Source: Amorphophallus konjac (lineage: Eukaryota > Streptophyta > Magnoliopsida > Alismatales > Araceae). Taken from it: 64,000 nt of DNA. The notes under the pieces were generated by a model. The model saw nothing but the letters and a program-made list of their open reading frames with translations. It did not search any database and had not been told where the DNA came from. This document shows, one piece after another, positions 23,305 to 34,137 of the stretch. Every line of letters starts with the position of its first letter. The stretch's first letter is position 1. The position numbers and the translations under genes were made by a program. The stretch lies in contig CM040126.1 in NCBI GenBank assembly GCA_022559845.1, forward strand, positions 49,966,458 through 50,030,457, read 5' to 3'.

Positions 23305-26092
23305 ATGGCTGGTGACGAGGCCCCACAGCCACCGAAGAGAAGGGAAAATGGGATGAAGAGGAAGGCCATCCGCCGCCTCCACCATCGGATAGAACGAGAG
23401 GTGATCCCACCGCCCGTGGAAAAAGAAACAACGGCGAGGGAGCCAACGGTGGAAGAAGAGGCTCCATCGGCTGAGGAGGATCGAGGGGAAGCTCCCCTTG
23501 ATGAAGGAGAACCCAAAGCACAAGAGAAAAAGAGAAAAAGAGGCCAAGACCGAGAGGTAAGCCCACTCACCCTAATTTTCAATTTTTAATTTTTATGAGT
23601 TTTTTAAGTGCATGCATGGACGAATGGGGGTAGAAAATGGGTCTACGAACCCATTAGGAACACATGTAGGCCATTTGGCCAAAGTGAGAAGCCAAGGGAA
23701 ACAAAAGGGGATAACGCCCTTTAGCAGAGAGTGTGACGGTCCTACCAGCGACCGTCACGAGCCTAACGCACCACCCCTGGTGCGTTAGATCCGTGTGATG
23801 CCCCAGTCTAGGGCCGTCACAATCACCAGAGATCAGAACTGTTTTTTTTTAGTTTTTTTAGTTATTCAATTTTTCGTTTGTTTTCATTATATGAATGTTA
23901 TGCGATGATTCTATGATGCAATTGACTAACTTATGCTCTAAATGAATGCAGGGGAAGAGACGAACAAGAATATCATGGCTGCAGATCCGGGCGGTTTACC
24001 AGGCACTGCCCGACTACTAAAGAGAGTGACTCGCAGCAATGGGATTTACCGAGGTGCTGAGCATCGAGGTGATCAGAATGGACACTCCGCTGCTATACGC
24101 ATTGCATGAGCGGTGGGACCCGATCAGTAGAGCATTCATCTTCCCGTGGGGCCACATGATTCCCACGCTGGAAGACATAGCGAGAATTACGGGATTGAGG
24201 GTCCACGGAGCAGCAGTGACCGGGTGGACTTACGGGAACTACAGGGAGTTCGCCCAGGAGCTGCCGGGCTTGGATTTGATCAGACCGGGCCAGACCTCGT
24301 CCCAGCTTTCGAGATTGAGATTGCAGGAGAGTTTGGGACTGAGAGGAGCTGCTATTGCGGTGGGAGAGCTACCCGAGGAGCACCACGGGCGAGTGATAGA
24401 GCAGGTGCGCCCACGTGTGGCGGCATAAGCGGGACCGGAGGGAGACCGCGTCCTGAGACGGTTCCTCATGCTACTATTCGGGAAGCTGTTGTTCGCGACT
24501 CGAGCGGACGTGATCAGTTGCAGACTACTGCCATTGCTCGAGGACTTAGGCAGAGTCGGGAAGTACGCATGGGGGGCAGCAGTCCTAGCCTTCCTGTTCG
24601 AGTCGCTCGGCACAACGGACCGACAGACGATGCTGGGCGGCTTCTCACCTTTCCTACAGGTAAACTTGACTTAAATGCTTTCTATATGATTATGAAATGA
24701 TTATGCAATACAATTGACTAACATTTGCTTCTAAATGTAGATATGGAGCTTCATATACCTCCCAGGGATAGGGAGAGGCACATTACTCCACCCTGAGCGG
24801 ATCCCGATCGCGAGGCGATGGGTAGTTGCGAGGGACTCAGGGTCGATCACTCGATTGACCCGGGCGATCCAGGACGAGCTGGATTCCTTCCCGCATATAG
24901 CGGTAAGCCCAGAACTCTAAATGCTTTCTAAATGCTTCTGAATGTTGTATGCTTCTATATGCTGACAAACTAACATGATTTTCAGGTGAGGTGGACCCCG
25001 TACCGGGACGAGAGTACCGAGGGACAGCCGTGGGTCCAGATAGCCCTATCATACCGTGGGCGAGACGTGTGGTTGCACTACATCAACGTCATCGAGCCAC
25101 TACACTACCGCCTGATCTTGCGGACCCGAGGACTACACCAGCCGGAGGTGACATTCCCACGCCGAGACGACGAGCGCCCGGGCAAGTCATCAAAGGGGAT
25201 CAGCGGCAACGTGGACTGGTGCGCCCGAAAGGTGAAATACGTCCATGACTGGAACAAGAGAGGTCGAGCGGTAAAGGAGCGGACCGAGAGCGATGAGGCA
25301 TATTTGAAGGCCTTCGCCCGGCGGTACGGGGACCAGGTGTACCGAGGTACCCGACGACCGGTATGAACTTCTAAACCCTATCTCTGAATGCTTTTATGTG
25401 AAAACTCTCTATATGCACTGACCCATGATTTCTAAATGCAGCTAGACCCTGAGGGAAGGATAGCCGAGCTCGAGGGGCCACTCCATGCTACCATCCAGCA
25501 GCGGGATGAGTACCGGACCGCTCTGGAGCTTCTAGTAAGATTCTAAAACCTGAGACTTAATATGATTCATGCTTATGATGCAAATTATGCGAATGATGAC
25601 TGACTAACTTTGACTTCAAAATGCAGCGGGCCGAGGGAGCCCAAAGAGCCGGACCGGATGCTCCGTCATCTTCATCACAGCCTGCGGGAGGCAGAGCTGA
25701 GCGGGATGCCGAGTTCGCTCGGGCGGTCGCTCGGGCCGAGGAGGCGGAGGCCACCCTCGCGGAGCGGGTAAGAAACTAAATGCTTCTTTAGACTAAAATG
25801 CTTTTGATTCATGCAAATGCTTAATATCTGACAATGCAAAATGTAGGCGAGAGAGCTGACCGCAGCGGCGGCCGAGGTGGAACGCGCTCGAGCGGAGGCA
25901 GAGCGAGGACGATCGGAGGCAGAGCGACTCCAGACAGAGCTGGCTCAGGCACAAGCCGAGGTGGAGAGACTCCGGACCGGGACAGCGAACTTGGAGCGTT
26001 ACCGGGCCGAGGCCCGGGAGACAAGGCGTCAGATCTTCAAGTTGAAGATCGAACTACGGACGATGGAGCGCACAGTGAGGATGATGGGCTGA
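23305..26092 (+). pseudogene. Antisense gene 1: plant mobile domain plus coiled coil, seven exons
   Basis: Seven exons join by canonical GT-AG introns: 23305-23556, 23952-24659, 24741-24902, 24986-25360, 25442-25534, 25627-25767 and 25847-26092 (about 658 codons). Every exon length is divisible by three, so all six introns are phase 0. Exon 1 is Lys/Glu/Pro-rich. Exons 2-4 resemble the plant mobile domain (aminotransferase-like): ERWDPISRAFIFPWGHMIPT, then LARRW-like and RLILRTRGLHQPE segments. Exons 5-7 are Glu/Ala/Arg-rich and look like a coiled coil. Exon 2 has in-frame stops at 24018, 24027 and 24426, so this copy is broken. It runs antisense to the Tat polyprotein, between integrase and the 3' LTR. 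Its function is unknown. Confidence 0.75.
23731..23820. repeat. Hairpin units inside intron 1 of antisense gene 1
   Basis: Three units occur, such as GTGACGGTC with GACCGTCAC, and TAACGCACCA with TGGTGCGTTA (ten perfect base pairs). They lie in the long first intron (395 bp), not in exons. Confidence 0.75.
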
Positions 26093-27421
26093 GGACCGGA
26101 GCGGAGCACCTCTCAAAGTGGGGCACGGAGGAGCGTTTCCCCGAGTGGATCAGCAGCAGATTTCCTTGCCAGCTCCTCCGGCCAGTGGAGGAACGAGAGG
26201 GCAGAGAGGGGACAGCAGGAGGAGAGTGCCTCCATAGCGCCACCAGCGAGGAGACCCGAGGACGGTGATGACAATGGCGGCCCGGGAGACAAGCCGGCTG
26301 AATGAGCTTGTATTTTGTTCCTTCTTCTTACTTGTACATGACTTATATATAAAATGGAATGAGAGTGAATGAAATGGAGTGAAGAGTTCTTTTTATATTC
26401 TTTGTGTTGTTTTATGTGAATGATTGCATGTGAATATGGAATGCAGAATGGACGAAAATGGGATGCGGAATGTGGCGTGGATGTGTGAATGTGTATGAGG
26501 AAATGCAGGATTATGTGTACTAAAATGCCCAAATGGAACGGGGTCCAGGAAATGAATGCGTAGATGTGTGAGATGGAATTATGTGTGATGGAATGACTGG
26601 AATGAAAATGGTGTAGATGGAATGTGTGTGGATAGAATGGGACATGTGTGAATGAAGGACTGGTCTGGTGTAAAAACCGACAGGTGAAACCACAGGCAGA
26701 AAGAAATAGCACATATCCAGCAGCAGAGAATGTGACGGTCTATACCCAGACCGTCAGAATTATGTAACGCACCAACTGAAGTCCGTCAGAGATGACAGAG
26801 GCCAGACTGCCAACTGATCAGTAGGAAGATGTGACGGCCCACTGGGGAGCGTCAGAATGATGTAACGGCCAGAGCCAGACCGTTAGGGACGACAGAACAA
26901 TGCTGGATTGAAGTAGCATGCAGAAAATGTGACGGCCTCTACCTTGAGCGTCATAGTGTAGTAACGGCCATAACTCAGACCGTCAGGAATGATCGAGCAA
27001 GAAGAAGCCAAGACTGAACGGCAGAAAATGTGACGGCTCAGGGACTATGCGTCACAACATGTAACGGTCTACCGTTAGACCGTTAGGCTTGACAGAATGA
27101 GATTAGGCCAAAAGAAACCCACAGGAAATGTGACGGCCCAGACATAATGCATTACAACCAAGTGACGGCCTCACGATAGACTGCCAGAGAACGAGGTATA
27201 CTCCGAGACGGATTGTGCCGTGAGAGGCCAATCCCGAAGCTTAACCATCTATACCCCTACTAGAACTCTCCTAGACGTAGGATAAGGTCTCCTAACCCAA
27301 ATCTTATCATTCTAAAGCCAAAAGCAAGCCTTTAAAACTTGGGAACTCCGCCAAAAATCGTAGCTTTGCTGAATTCTCTGCTACAAGGGCTAAAGAACCT
27401 CTCCTAAGGGCAAGGAACACC
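26093..27421 (+). other. Non-coding region between the two antisense genes
   Basis: The sequence from 26093 to about 26330 may be the 3' untranslated region of antisense gene 1. Low-complexity GGAATG/TGAATG-rich DNA covers about 26350-26690. A dense hairpin cluster then occupies 26731-27190. I see no coding sequence. Confidence 0.55.
26731..27190. repeat. Five hairpin doublets between the antisense genes
   Basis: Five doublets, about 100 bp apart, each start ATGTGACGG. The second unit of each usually opens GTAACGG or GTGACGG and closes near GACCGTTAGG or GACCGTCAGG. A short linker (GACAGA, GATGACAG and similar) follows. Pairing is imperfect, with A/G changes that keep G:T pairs possible. Confidence 0.78.
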
Positions 27422-28533
27422 ATGAAGAGAAGCTTCGAAGCGATGGTTATGGAGGAGAAGGTCTACACCGGACCTAAAGCTGCGAGGAAAGAGCATGGGG
27501 AGTCGCAAAGGCTGACATCAATCCCCAAACATCTGAGCTCAAGTGCTCAAAGAGTGGTGAGTTCTAGATCCTCAATCAAGTTCAAAAATTTTGCACTTCA
27601 ACTTCTCATAATCTCTTCTTCTTCTAGCCTCTTCCTGGTCCAAGATGTTACTCCAATCTGAAGTGGGTGGCTCCCATGATCAAGGAACTCCCTTTAGAAG
27701 TGTTAGCAATCCTTAGGGCATGGCACCTTCAACCTCTATTGGTCTTAGGCAAGAATTTTCAGAAATTATCTTTGGATTAGCCAAGCATTTCAGCCCTTAT
27801 AGAATTGTGGCATCCCCAAACACATACTTTCATCTTCCCTTCCTTTGAAGCTACAGTCCTATTAGAGGAGGTAGAAACCTACCTAGCCCTTCCTAAGACT
27901 AAGGCGGGGGATGAAGACCTAGTTTGCTATACGGTGGAACCTATTGACCCGTCCTTGGTCTTGAGCGATTTCATTCACAACCTAAAGGACGTGAGGACAA
28001 TGATCAGCCCGCACCACATCCACTTGATACCTATGGCTCAGTGGATAGTCTCTCATTGCAAAAACAAGTGGGAGAGATACGAAGCAATAGCCAAGGCAGT
28101 GTCGGTTTGCTTATGCAGAGTCTTCCTTTTCACAACTACCGACCACCTTTTAGATATCTAAAATCTTAGCATTATTAGCGGGTTGTGGCGGGGAATGTCC
28201 ATCTCTCAAGCAATCATCTCTTATCTCTATGAAGGACTAAGCTCAGCTTGCTTAGGAGGACCTTTTTTCGGCTCCATGATACTCCTCGAATCTTGGATGG
28301 GGGTGCAAGTAAAATTCCAACCCAAGGAAGATATGACTTCTGCTAGCCGAATCTTTGGGAGCCACCCTTTGTTCTTTATTGGAGGTGCCTTTGGGTTTCC
28401 TTCTGAGGTAGAATGCAAGACGGCGACAAGAAAACACGGGATGAATGGCGTCTCTTCTTCAACACCTTGCCATTAGAGAAATTCACCATGCGACCAAGAA
28501 TCCTTCGGAGCACCTTGCTTAGAATACCGCCGG
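27422..28533 (+). pseudogene. Antisense gene 2, 5' part (plant mobile-like domain)
   Basis: Exon 1 is 27422-27556 (45 codons, Lys-rich). A 71-bp GT-AG intron (27557-27627, phase 0) leads to an exon whose frame runs from 27628 through LWHPQTHTFIFPSFEATVLL and a GLSSACLGGPFFGSM segment. The layout resembles plant mobile or DUF7745-type proteins found in plant transposons, though similarity to antisense gene 1 is weak. In-frame stops lie at 27778-27780 and 28159-28161. A frameshift near 28415 moves the frame. The gene is cut at about 28533 by a solo LTR and resumes after 37788. Confidence 0.6.
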
Positions 28534-29714
28534 TGTGACGACCTGAGATCTGGATACAGGGAGGAGCCTGATACCATTCGAATCTTGGACCGCCGCCCAC
28601 GAGCGGGAGGCTCGGAAGGGCTAAAAAGGAGTGTGGAGGTACAAAGAAATAGGAAATAAGGCAGGACAATTCAACAATTAACAGAAATAAATAAACAACT
28701 ACAACAGAGTCCAGTCCAACCAAAAAGTACAGTCTAAAACAGTAAAACGTACCACATGCCAAGTGAACACTCGGCCCGGCAAGCTGGCAACTAAGAATCT
28801 CCACGCAACGCCCTCGAACCTCGAGGAAGAACCGCCGCACCTGAAACGCAGGGGTGAGCCTCCTGTCACTGGCCCAGTAGAGATCCCGCGGAACCCCAAC
28901 TGAGAACAACGGCGGCATAGAAAATAGTAACTATGACAGCAGGAAAGTAACTATGGTGGCCGGCAAAACCTCGGCTCTATAGCTACTCCTACTGTACCAT
29001 AAAACAGGACCTAGTCTCCCATCGGGGGACAACCAAGCCACGCACCTGACCACTCGATTCCACTATCGGGGACCACCAGACACGAACCGCCCTAGCCACG
29101 CCACTAGGAAAATGCCACGATACCTCCGTAACGGAGGCCTGCCCTCACAAGGGCCCGAGCCAAAACCACACGGTCAGGGAACACGGTCACGACCTCACCG
29201 TCGTGAACACAATGCTGTCTGGGGAAAGGCCCTCGGTGACGCTCACCGGAAACCCCAGACCTTGACTCCGGGAACACTCCCGAAACCACTCACGAAGTCC
29301 CGTCTCACGGACGGAAACAGAACCCGGTACACGACAACTCACGTCACGTGACAGAAGCACCACCCACTAGAAGAATGATCGGATGCGCCCCCTGACATCT
29401 TACACCGCGTCACAAGTGTCTAGCTACAACGCCTTGGGCGTGAGACTCAGACACGCAACAAGTACCACAACAAGGACTAGCTGGGGTCACGCTCGTCAAC
29501 GCGTGTCCTAAGCCCCCAACTACGTGTGCACACACAGACCATCTGCTCTAGGTCGGGTCCTCTAGCTGGTTTTTCCCCCCCACCGGACTCTGGTGGCAAA
29601 GGCAAGGGGCCCTACGGTAACCAGCCTAAAATCGCCTCTCACTGGGTCTCGCTCTCCACCACTCCCGGGTGGGTCCGCACACGCGTGCGCAGGAAGCTAC
29701 GACTAGTGGACAGG

Positions 29715-29719
29715 TCACG
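29715..29719. repeat. Left TSD of element B (TCACG)
   Basis: TCACG precedes TGATGCGGG and is repeated at 36226-36230. Confidence 0.92.
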
Positions 29720-31807
29720 TGATGCGGGACGAGACCACGGACACGACAAGCTCGCGGTTGTCCCTTAACGAGGGAAGCGTCAGACGTGCGCGGTTGAGAA
29801 ACCGGTAATGAGCTAGGGTGATCGGCTCTCTCGTGTGCCCGGATCGGGTCACGCGACGGTCTCGCACTCTCTCGCAGCAGCGATAATGAATAGATAAAGC
29901 GAGCTAGATATCTCTACACATGCTCTCTAGCAGCGGCATAAACAAATATATATGAAGTAAGCAAAATGCCAAGTAAGGAGCAAATGCGATACCTCCACGC
30001 GCTCGGCGTGGGGAAGACGGACCTGGCCGAAACTCGTACTCCCGGAATAAATATTACGCAATGATGACAGCAATGAAATATCACCCACTCCACGCAGGGA
30101 GGTAAAGGGCTACACAACTGAGCCCGGGAGGACCGAATTCGGGTTGACGGGCGGCTTCTCGCGTCTCTTCGGCAGCACCCGAACTTGTGGCTGTGGGGCC
30201 CACGCGCTGTCCGGAGGGGCCGTGTGGGACCCGATGGAACTGCTGTAGTGGGGACACTTAGGGAAGCGCTCCCCAGGCTGGCGGCACGCTGGTTCACCGG
30301 CCGGAGGCCGGGCGGCTCCGTTCGGCACCGGTCGGAATAACCGGCCACGGATCTGTAGCTTCTGGTTTTCAGCGCGCGTCCCGGTGAGAACGGGTGCTGC
30401 GATCAGCCCCGATGTCAGATCGACACGAGACTGGCGCCGTTGGAAAGCTAACTTCAAATCCTTCAACCTAGGTCTAGACAATTGGCCTGGATCTGCACGG
30501 ATCTAAGCTTTAATGAATTTACAACTTCCTATTGTACAGTAGTCGAACACTCAGATCTGCAGGGCTATTCTCTGAGAACTGCCTTTAACTTCTATGAAGA
30601 CCTTAGATTCAGACTTTGACCTCTTCATGAAAGTTGTGGAAAATTGATCTAGGAAAACGGCAAAACTGATTTAGATAAGTTTGGATGTGGCTACAAATTG
30701 ATATGAGTTTTTCTATAACAGTGGGTCGGATCTGGAAATGGGCTGAAAGCACTGTAGCTGAGATAGAACACGAATTTTGAAAAATGGATAGAGGATGGAT
30801 AAAAATTCAAGAAAAATGGTGGAGGTAGGGGATGATGGAAAGAACTCCCCGTAAAATTGGGAGGATTTGGAAAAAGCAAAAAGAGGGCCGGAGGTGAGAA
30901 ACACAGGGCTACTGTCACTGTAGATAGAGACAAAACAGATCTGGGAATGAAAGATGCACGAAAATGGAAAAATACTAAACTAGGGATTTTGGACCTGAAT
31001 TGTTTTGTGGATAATGGGGTGAAATATAGGAACACACCATAAAAATTGCAGACCACGAAGAGGATGTCGCTGGTAGCAGGAATTTCGGGAAGATACCTCT
31101 GTCCAGCAGGACAGAATACCGAAAACGGTTTCGCGGCGGCTCGAAGGCGGCACGAACGGCGGCGGCGGCGGCACAGATGATCACCGGAGATATAGGGGAG
31201 GGGATAGAAGATAGAAATCACTCTAGAACTGGAGGTTGTAGGAGAGAAACCAGAGGGAGAGAGGAGGGGCTCAAGAACACTCTTGATTTTCCAACAATTT
31301 TCTCTTCATTAATGCTAACAAATGGAAAATACAACCTTTTATATGCCTTACATCAAACCTAATCTACACCATTAGATCTAGGGGAGGGGATTGGATGGCT
31401 GGGATGAAGTGTGAATAACACACAAAAAAATCATAAAATATTAAGGGGAGAGGGGCGCCCCCTTGACCATGGTTAATGGGGTTGAATGGGTAGGTGAGGT
31501 AGGTAACCCACCTTGGACTAATTAAGCCACTTGTCTCCCATGTGGTCAAATGGCATTCAACCCTTCTAGATGGCCACCTAGGATGGTTGACCAGCCCCAC
31601 ATGAGTGACATGGACTAATGGGAAAGGGCTGAGGGCCCCCTTGCTGGTCCTACTGATAAATTACAAAGAAACCCAAACAATCCGTGGGAATGACGCATTG
31701 GCTTATAAAGCCGTACAATTGCGCATATACTTTCCCGTGGATATACAAATAAACTAAAGGACATAAATGCAAAATAAAATGTACATGCTCGGCGTCGATT
31801 CCCATCA
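29720..31807 (-). repeat. 3' LTR of element B
   Basis: It is 2088 bp, TGATGCGGGACGAG to CGATTCCCATCA on the plus strand, matching 34138-36225 closely. The TATA candidate TATAAAAG is at 31337-31344 (minus). Confidence 0.92.
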
Positions 31808-31824
31808 ACTCTCCCCGGGTGGGA
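31808..31824 (-). other. Polypurine tract of element B
   Basis: The minus strand reads TCCCACCCGGGGAGAGT before the LTR, almost the same as the tract of element A. Confidence 0.75.
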
Positions 31825-31879
31825 GGAACTCGACCCCATCGAGTAGGGGTATGGATGCTCGAGTACTCCGGCGGATCCG

Positions 31880-32128
31880 TCACCGTGCCAAGTAGCGCGG
31901 GTATGCTCCACTCCAAGTGATTGGCATCTGCTCATTCCATATATACTCGATATGCACAAGCTTCCATGGGCTAGAGGTGGACACTTCGGGTGGGGCACTC
32001 GCAAAGGGAAGGAAGCAGCTCGAAGACTCACTAGGAATCACCGCTGAGTCCCTATAGGTGACTGATCCGGGTATACATGTAGAACCGATCCCATACTCAT
32101 CGAATGAGTCCACTCGCCTCTTACTCAT
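31880..32128 (-). pseudogene. Remnant of polyprotein tail in element B
   Basis: This short frame aligns with the C-terminal tail of the element A polyprotein: VAYRDPAVIPSES in A against VTYRDSAVIPSES here, and TRYLVRW in A against PRYLAR here. Most of the chromodomain is deleted and a TGA follows the RYLAR motif. It shows that element B derives from an A-like chromovirus. Confidence 0.7.
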
Positions 32129-32361
32129 AATAGAATGACAACGAGCTTACACAAGACACATGCAGACAAACAAACGACACACAAACTATGCAAACAAATC
32201 ACACAAAACAAACCACACAAGGAAAACACACGGACTCATCTATGACCCTAGACACACCTAATGTTAGTCCGACCCGTACATAGGCGACGGCGGACCAGGA
32301 CACCCGAATATGTGCCATGCATGCATGTTGTGCAACTGGGAATGGATGGCATGGGGAACAC

Positions 32362-33834
32362 CTATACGTCGTGTGTGGTTATGCGTGGATGGTCTTTTGA
32401 ATGTGGGCGACTCGGGTGGTTTAGAAGGGCCGGGTGTAGGTGGGTCGGGGTTGGTGGATGTAGATGGCCCATCCCGAGGGGAAGGGGCATAAAAGTGGGC
32501 TTCCTTGAAGAAGGGGAGTACGGGTGGTAACTCGGGAAGCCTAATAGTGAAGGGGTCAAAAGGGTCAAAGAAGATATGACCCCTTGTGGTGGGTTCCCAC
32601 AAGTCACGGTCCACATGTAGAAGTTTTGAAGGTGTGGGTAGTCACCTTCTTGAATTGTAACGGGTGGGACGGGGATCGTAGGCAAGATGTATGATTCCTC
32701 CCTCGGACAAAAGGGTATGAATTCGGGCTCGTCCGGTAAGGGGAGGAGTAAGAGGACCTCCGTGGTGACATAACCCACGGTGCACTCGGAGGTAATGGAC
32801 CCGAAGGCCGGATGGGTGAAGCTAAGACTAGCGGGTTGGTCAAAGCCTCGTGCCAAAAGATGCGTCAACTCCCATTGTGAATCCAATCCCATGACAAGAT
32901 CGTCCAATGTGTCAACATGGTGACTAGATCGAAAGGTGGTATGGAATGAGTTGACTGGCACTAAAGGTAAGGTGGGGTCCATGGACGGGAAGGGATGTGG
33001 GACCAAGCCATCCTTGAGCCAACTAAGAAGTGGCTCGGCTATGTAAAGTGTTCCCGTAAGAAACACGGGTGGCTCGGGCTTTGGTAGCTCCAAAGAAGAA
33101 GGTTCCGAATGGAGCTCGGAAGGAGCGAGTGGTGATGGAGCACCTACGAGAGGTGAAGAAGCACTTATCCTTTCCAACAAATCCGAAATCATTTTCTTGC
33201 ATTCCTCAAAGGAGCGGGTTGGAGTAGGGACCTTGGGGTGGACTCGCTCCTCGTCCCTCGACCTAGGTGTGGTCCTAGGCTCGGCTATAAGTGGGGATTC
33301 CACTCGGTTGGAGGTACTTGAGTGGGTTGGGATGGGGGTGCCAAGGGGAGGTTGGTTGGAGGTGCTTGGGCGGGCCACTAGATTGGGGTCGCTTTGGTGG
33401 GCTTGGACGGCGGTGAAGGGGTGGGATTGGGTAGAGGTGTGGCCCACTTGTTTGTGGGTGAGTTGGTGGGGTGGGTGCGTGGTATGACCTCCGTGGTTGG
33501 AGGTAGGTGGGCGGGGAACGTAGGCCCTCCTAAGCGCTCTCTTCATTTCCCACCATGACTCGATGGGCCTTAGCTTCATATCCTCCCTCCAATATTTGAT
33601 GTTCCTCCAAGTTACGGCGGCTTCACCAAAAAGTCACCTTTTGGCAACATCGACTTGCATGGGCCCGTACATAATGTACACCTCGATGTAATCGTCCATA
33701 ATGGCTTCCCATTCTAGGTAGACACTCGGGTCATCGGACCCGTAGAAGTCCCGGGTTTCGGGCCTCGTGGGGTGGTTCGGGTGGTCCTTCCATTTGAGAT
33801 AGTATCTCCACCATCCGGGTGTTTGGGAATCCAT
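32362..33834 (-). pseudogene. Truncated Gag fused to a novel Pro/Ser-rich frame in element B
   Basis: From the Met at 33834 the frame encodes a Gag core similar to element A (DPSVYLEWEAIMDDYIEV aligns with its DPMLYLDWEAGMDRYFEW). After about 100 residues it changes to a Pro/Ser/His/Thr-rich sequence of about 370 residues with no recognised domain. That part includes EECKKMISDLLERISAS (possible short helix) and a more hydrophobic C-terminal half. One TGA at 33636-33634 interrupts the Gag part. The frame is otherwise open for 405 codons. This segment sits exactly where protease to integrase would be. It may be captured DNA or a rapidly evolving Gag extension. I do not recognise it. Confidence 0.65.
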
Positions 33835-34122
33835 GGGGATTAGGGACTAGTGGGTGGGCATGTCGACACTAGTAGATGAACCACCTAGACAATGGACTAC
33901 AACCCTAAACATGACGACCAAGACTCGGTACGTGGCGGAGATAAGCGATCCGAAGATCACTCGCGCAAGTGTGCGACCTTCCCGATAGGCGTAGCCTAAC
34001 GTTCGGACAACACCTTTTGATATACCGAACAATGGTATGCAAATGCAACACCTAAGACCGGCTTGACTTACATAACTAGACTTAAATGACACTCTTTTTT
34101 TTGACACCCTATACTCAACCTC

Positions 34123-34134
34123 GCTCTGATACCA
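34123..34134 (-). other. Primer-binding site of element B
   Basis: The minus strand reads TGGTATCAGAGC three bases from the 5' LTR, the standard tRNA-iMet type. Confidence 0.88.
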
Positions 34135-34137
34135 AAT

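Noticed and set aside
23190..23582. Three minus-strand frames of 104-130 codons over exon 1 of antisense gene 1
   Set aside because: They are the complement of a Lys/Glu/Pro-rich exon. The plus-strand frame has splice sites and continues through six further exons.
26113..26712. 199-codon minus-strand frame rich in His, Phe and Ser
   Set aside because: It is the complement of low-complexity GGAATG/TGAATG-rich DNA, with no domain.
26731..27190. CRISPR-like appearance of regularly spaced repeats
   Set aside because: The units are degenerate palindromes without unique spacers of constant length and there are no cas genes. The context is a plant retrotransposon.
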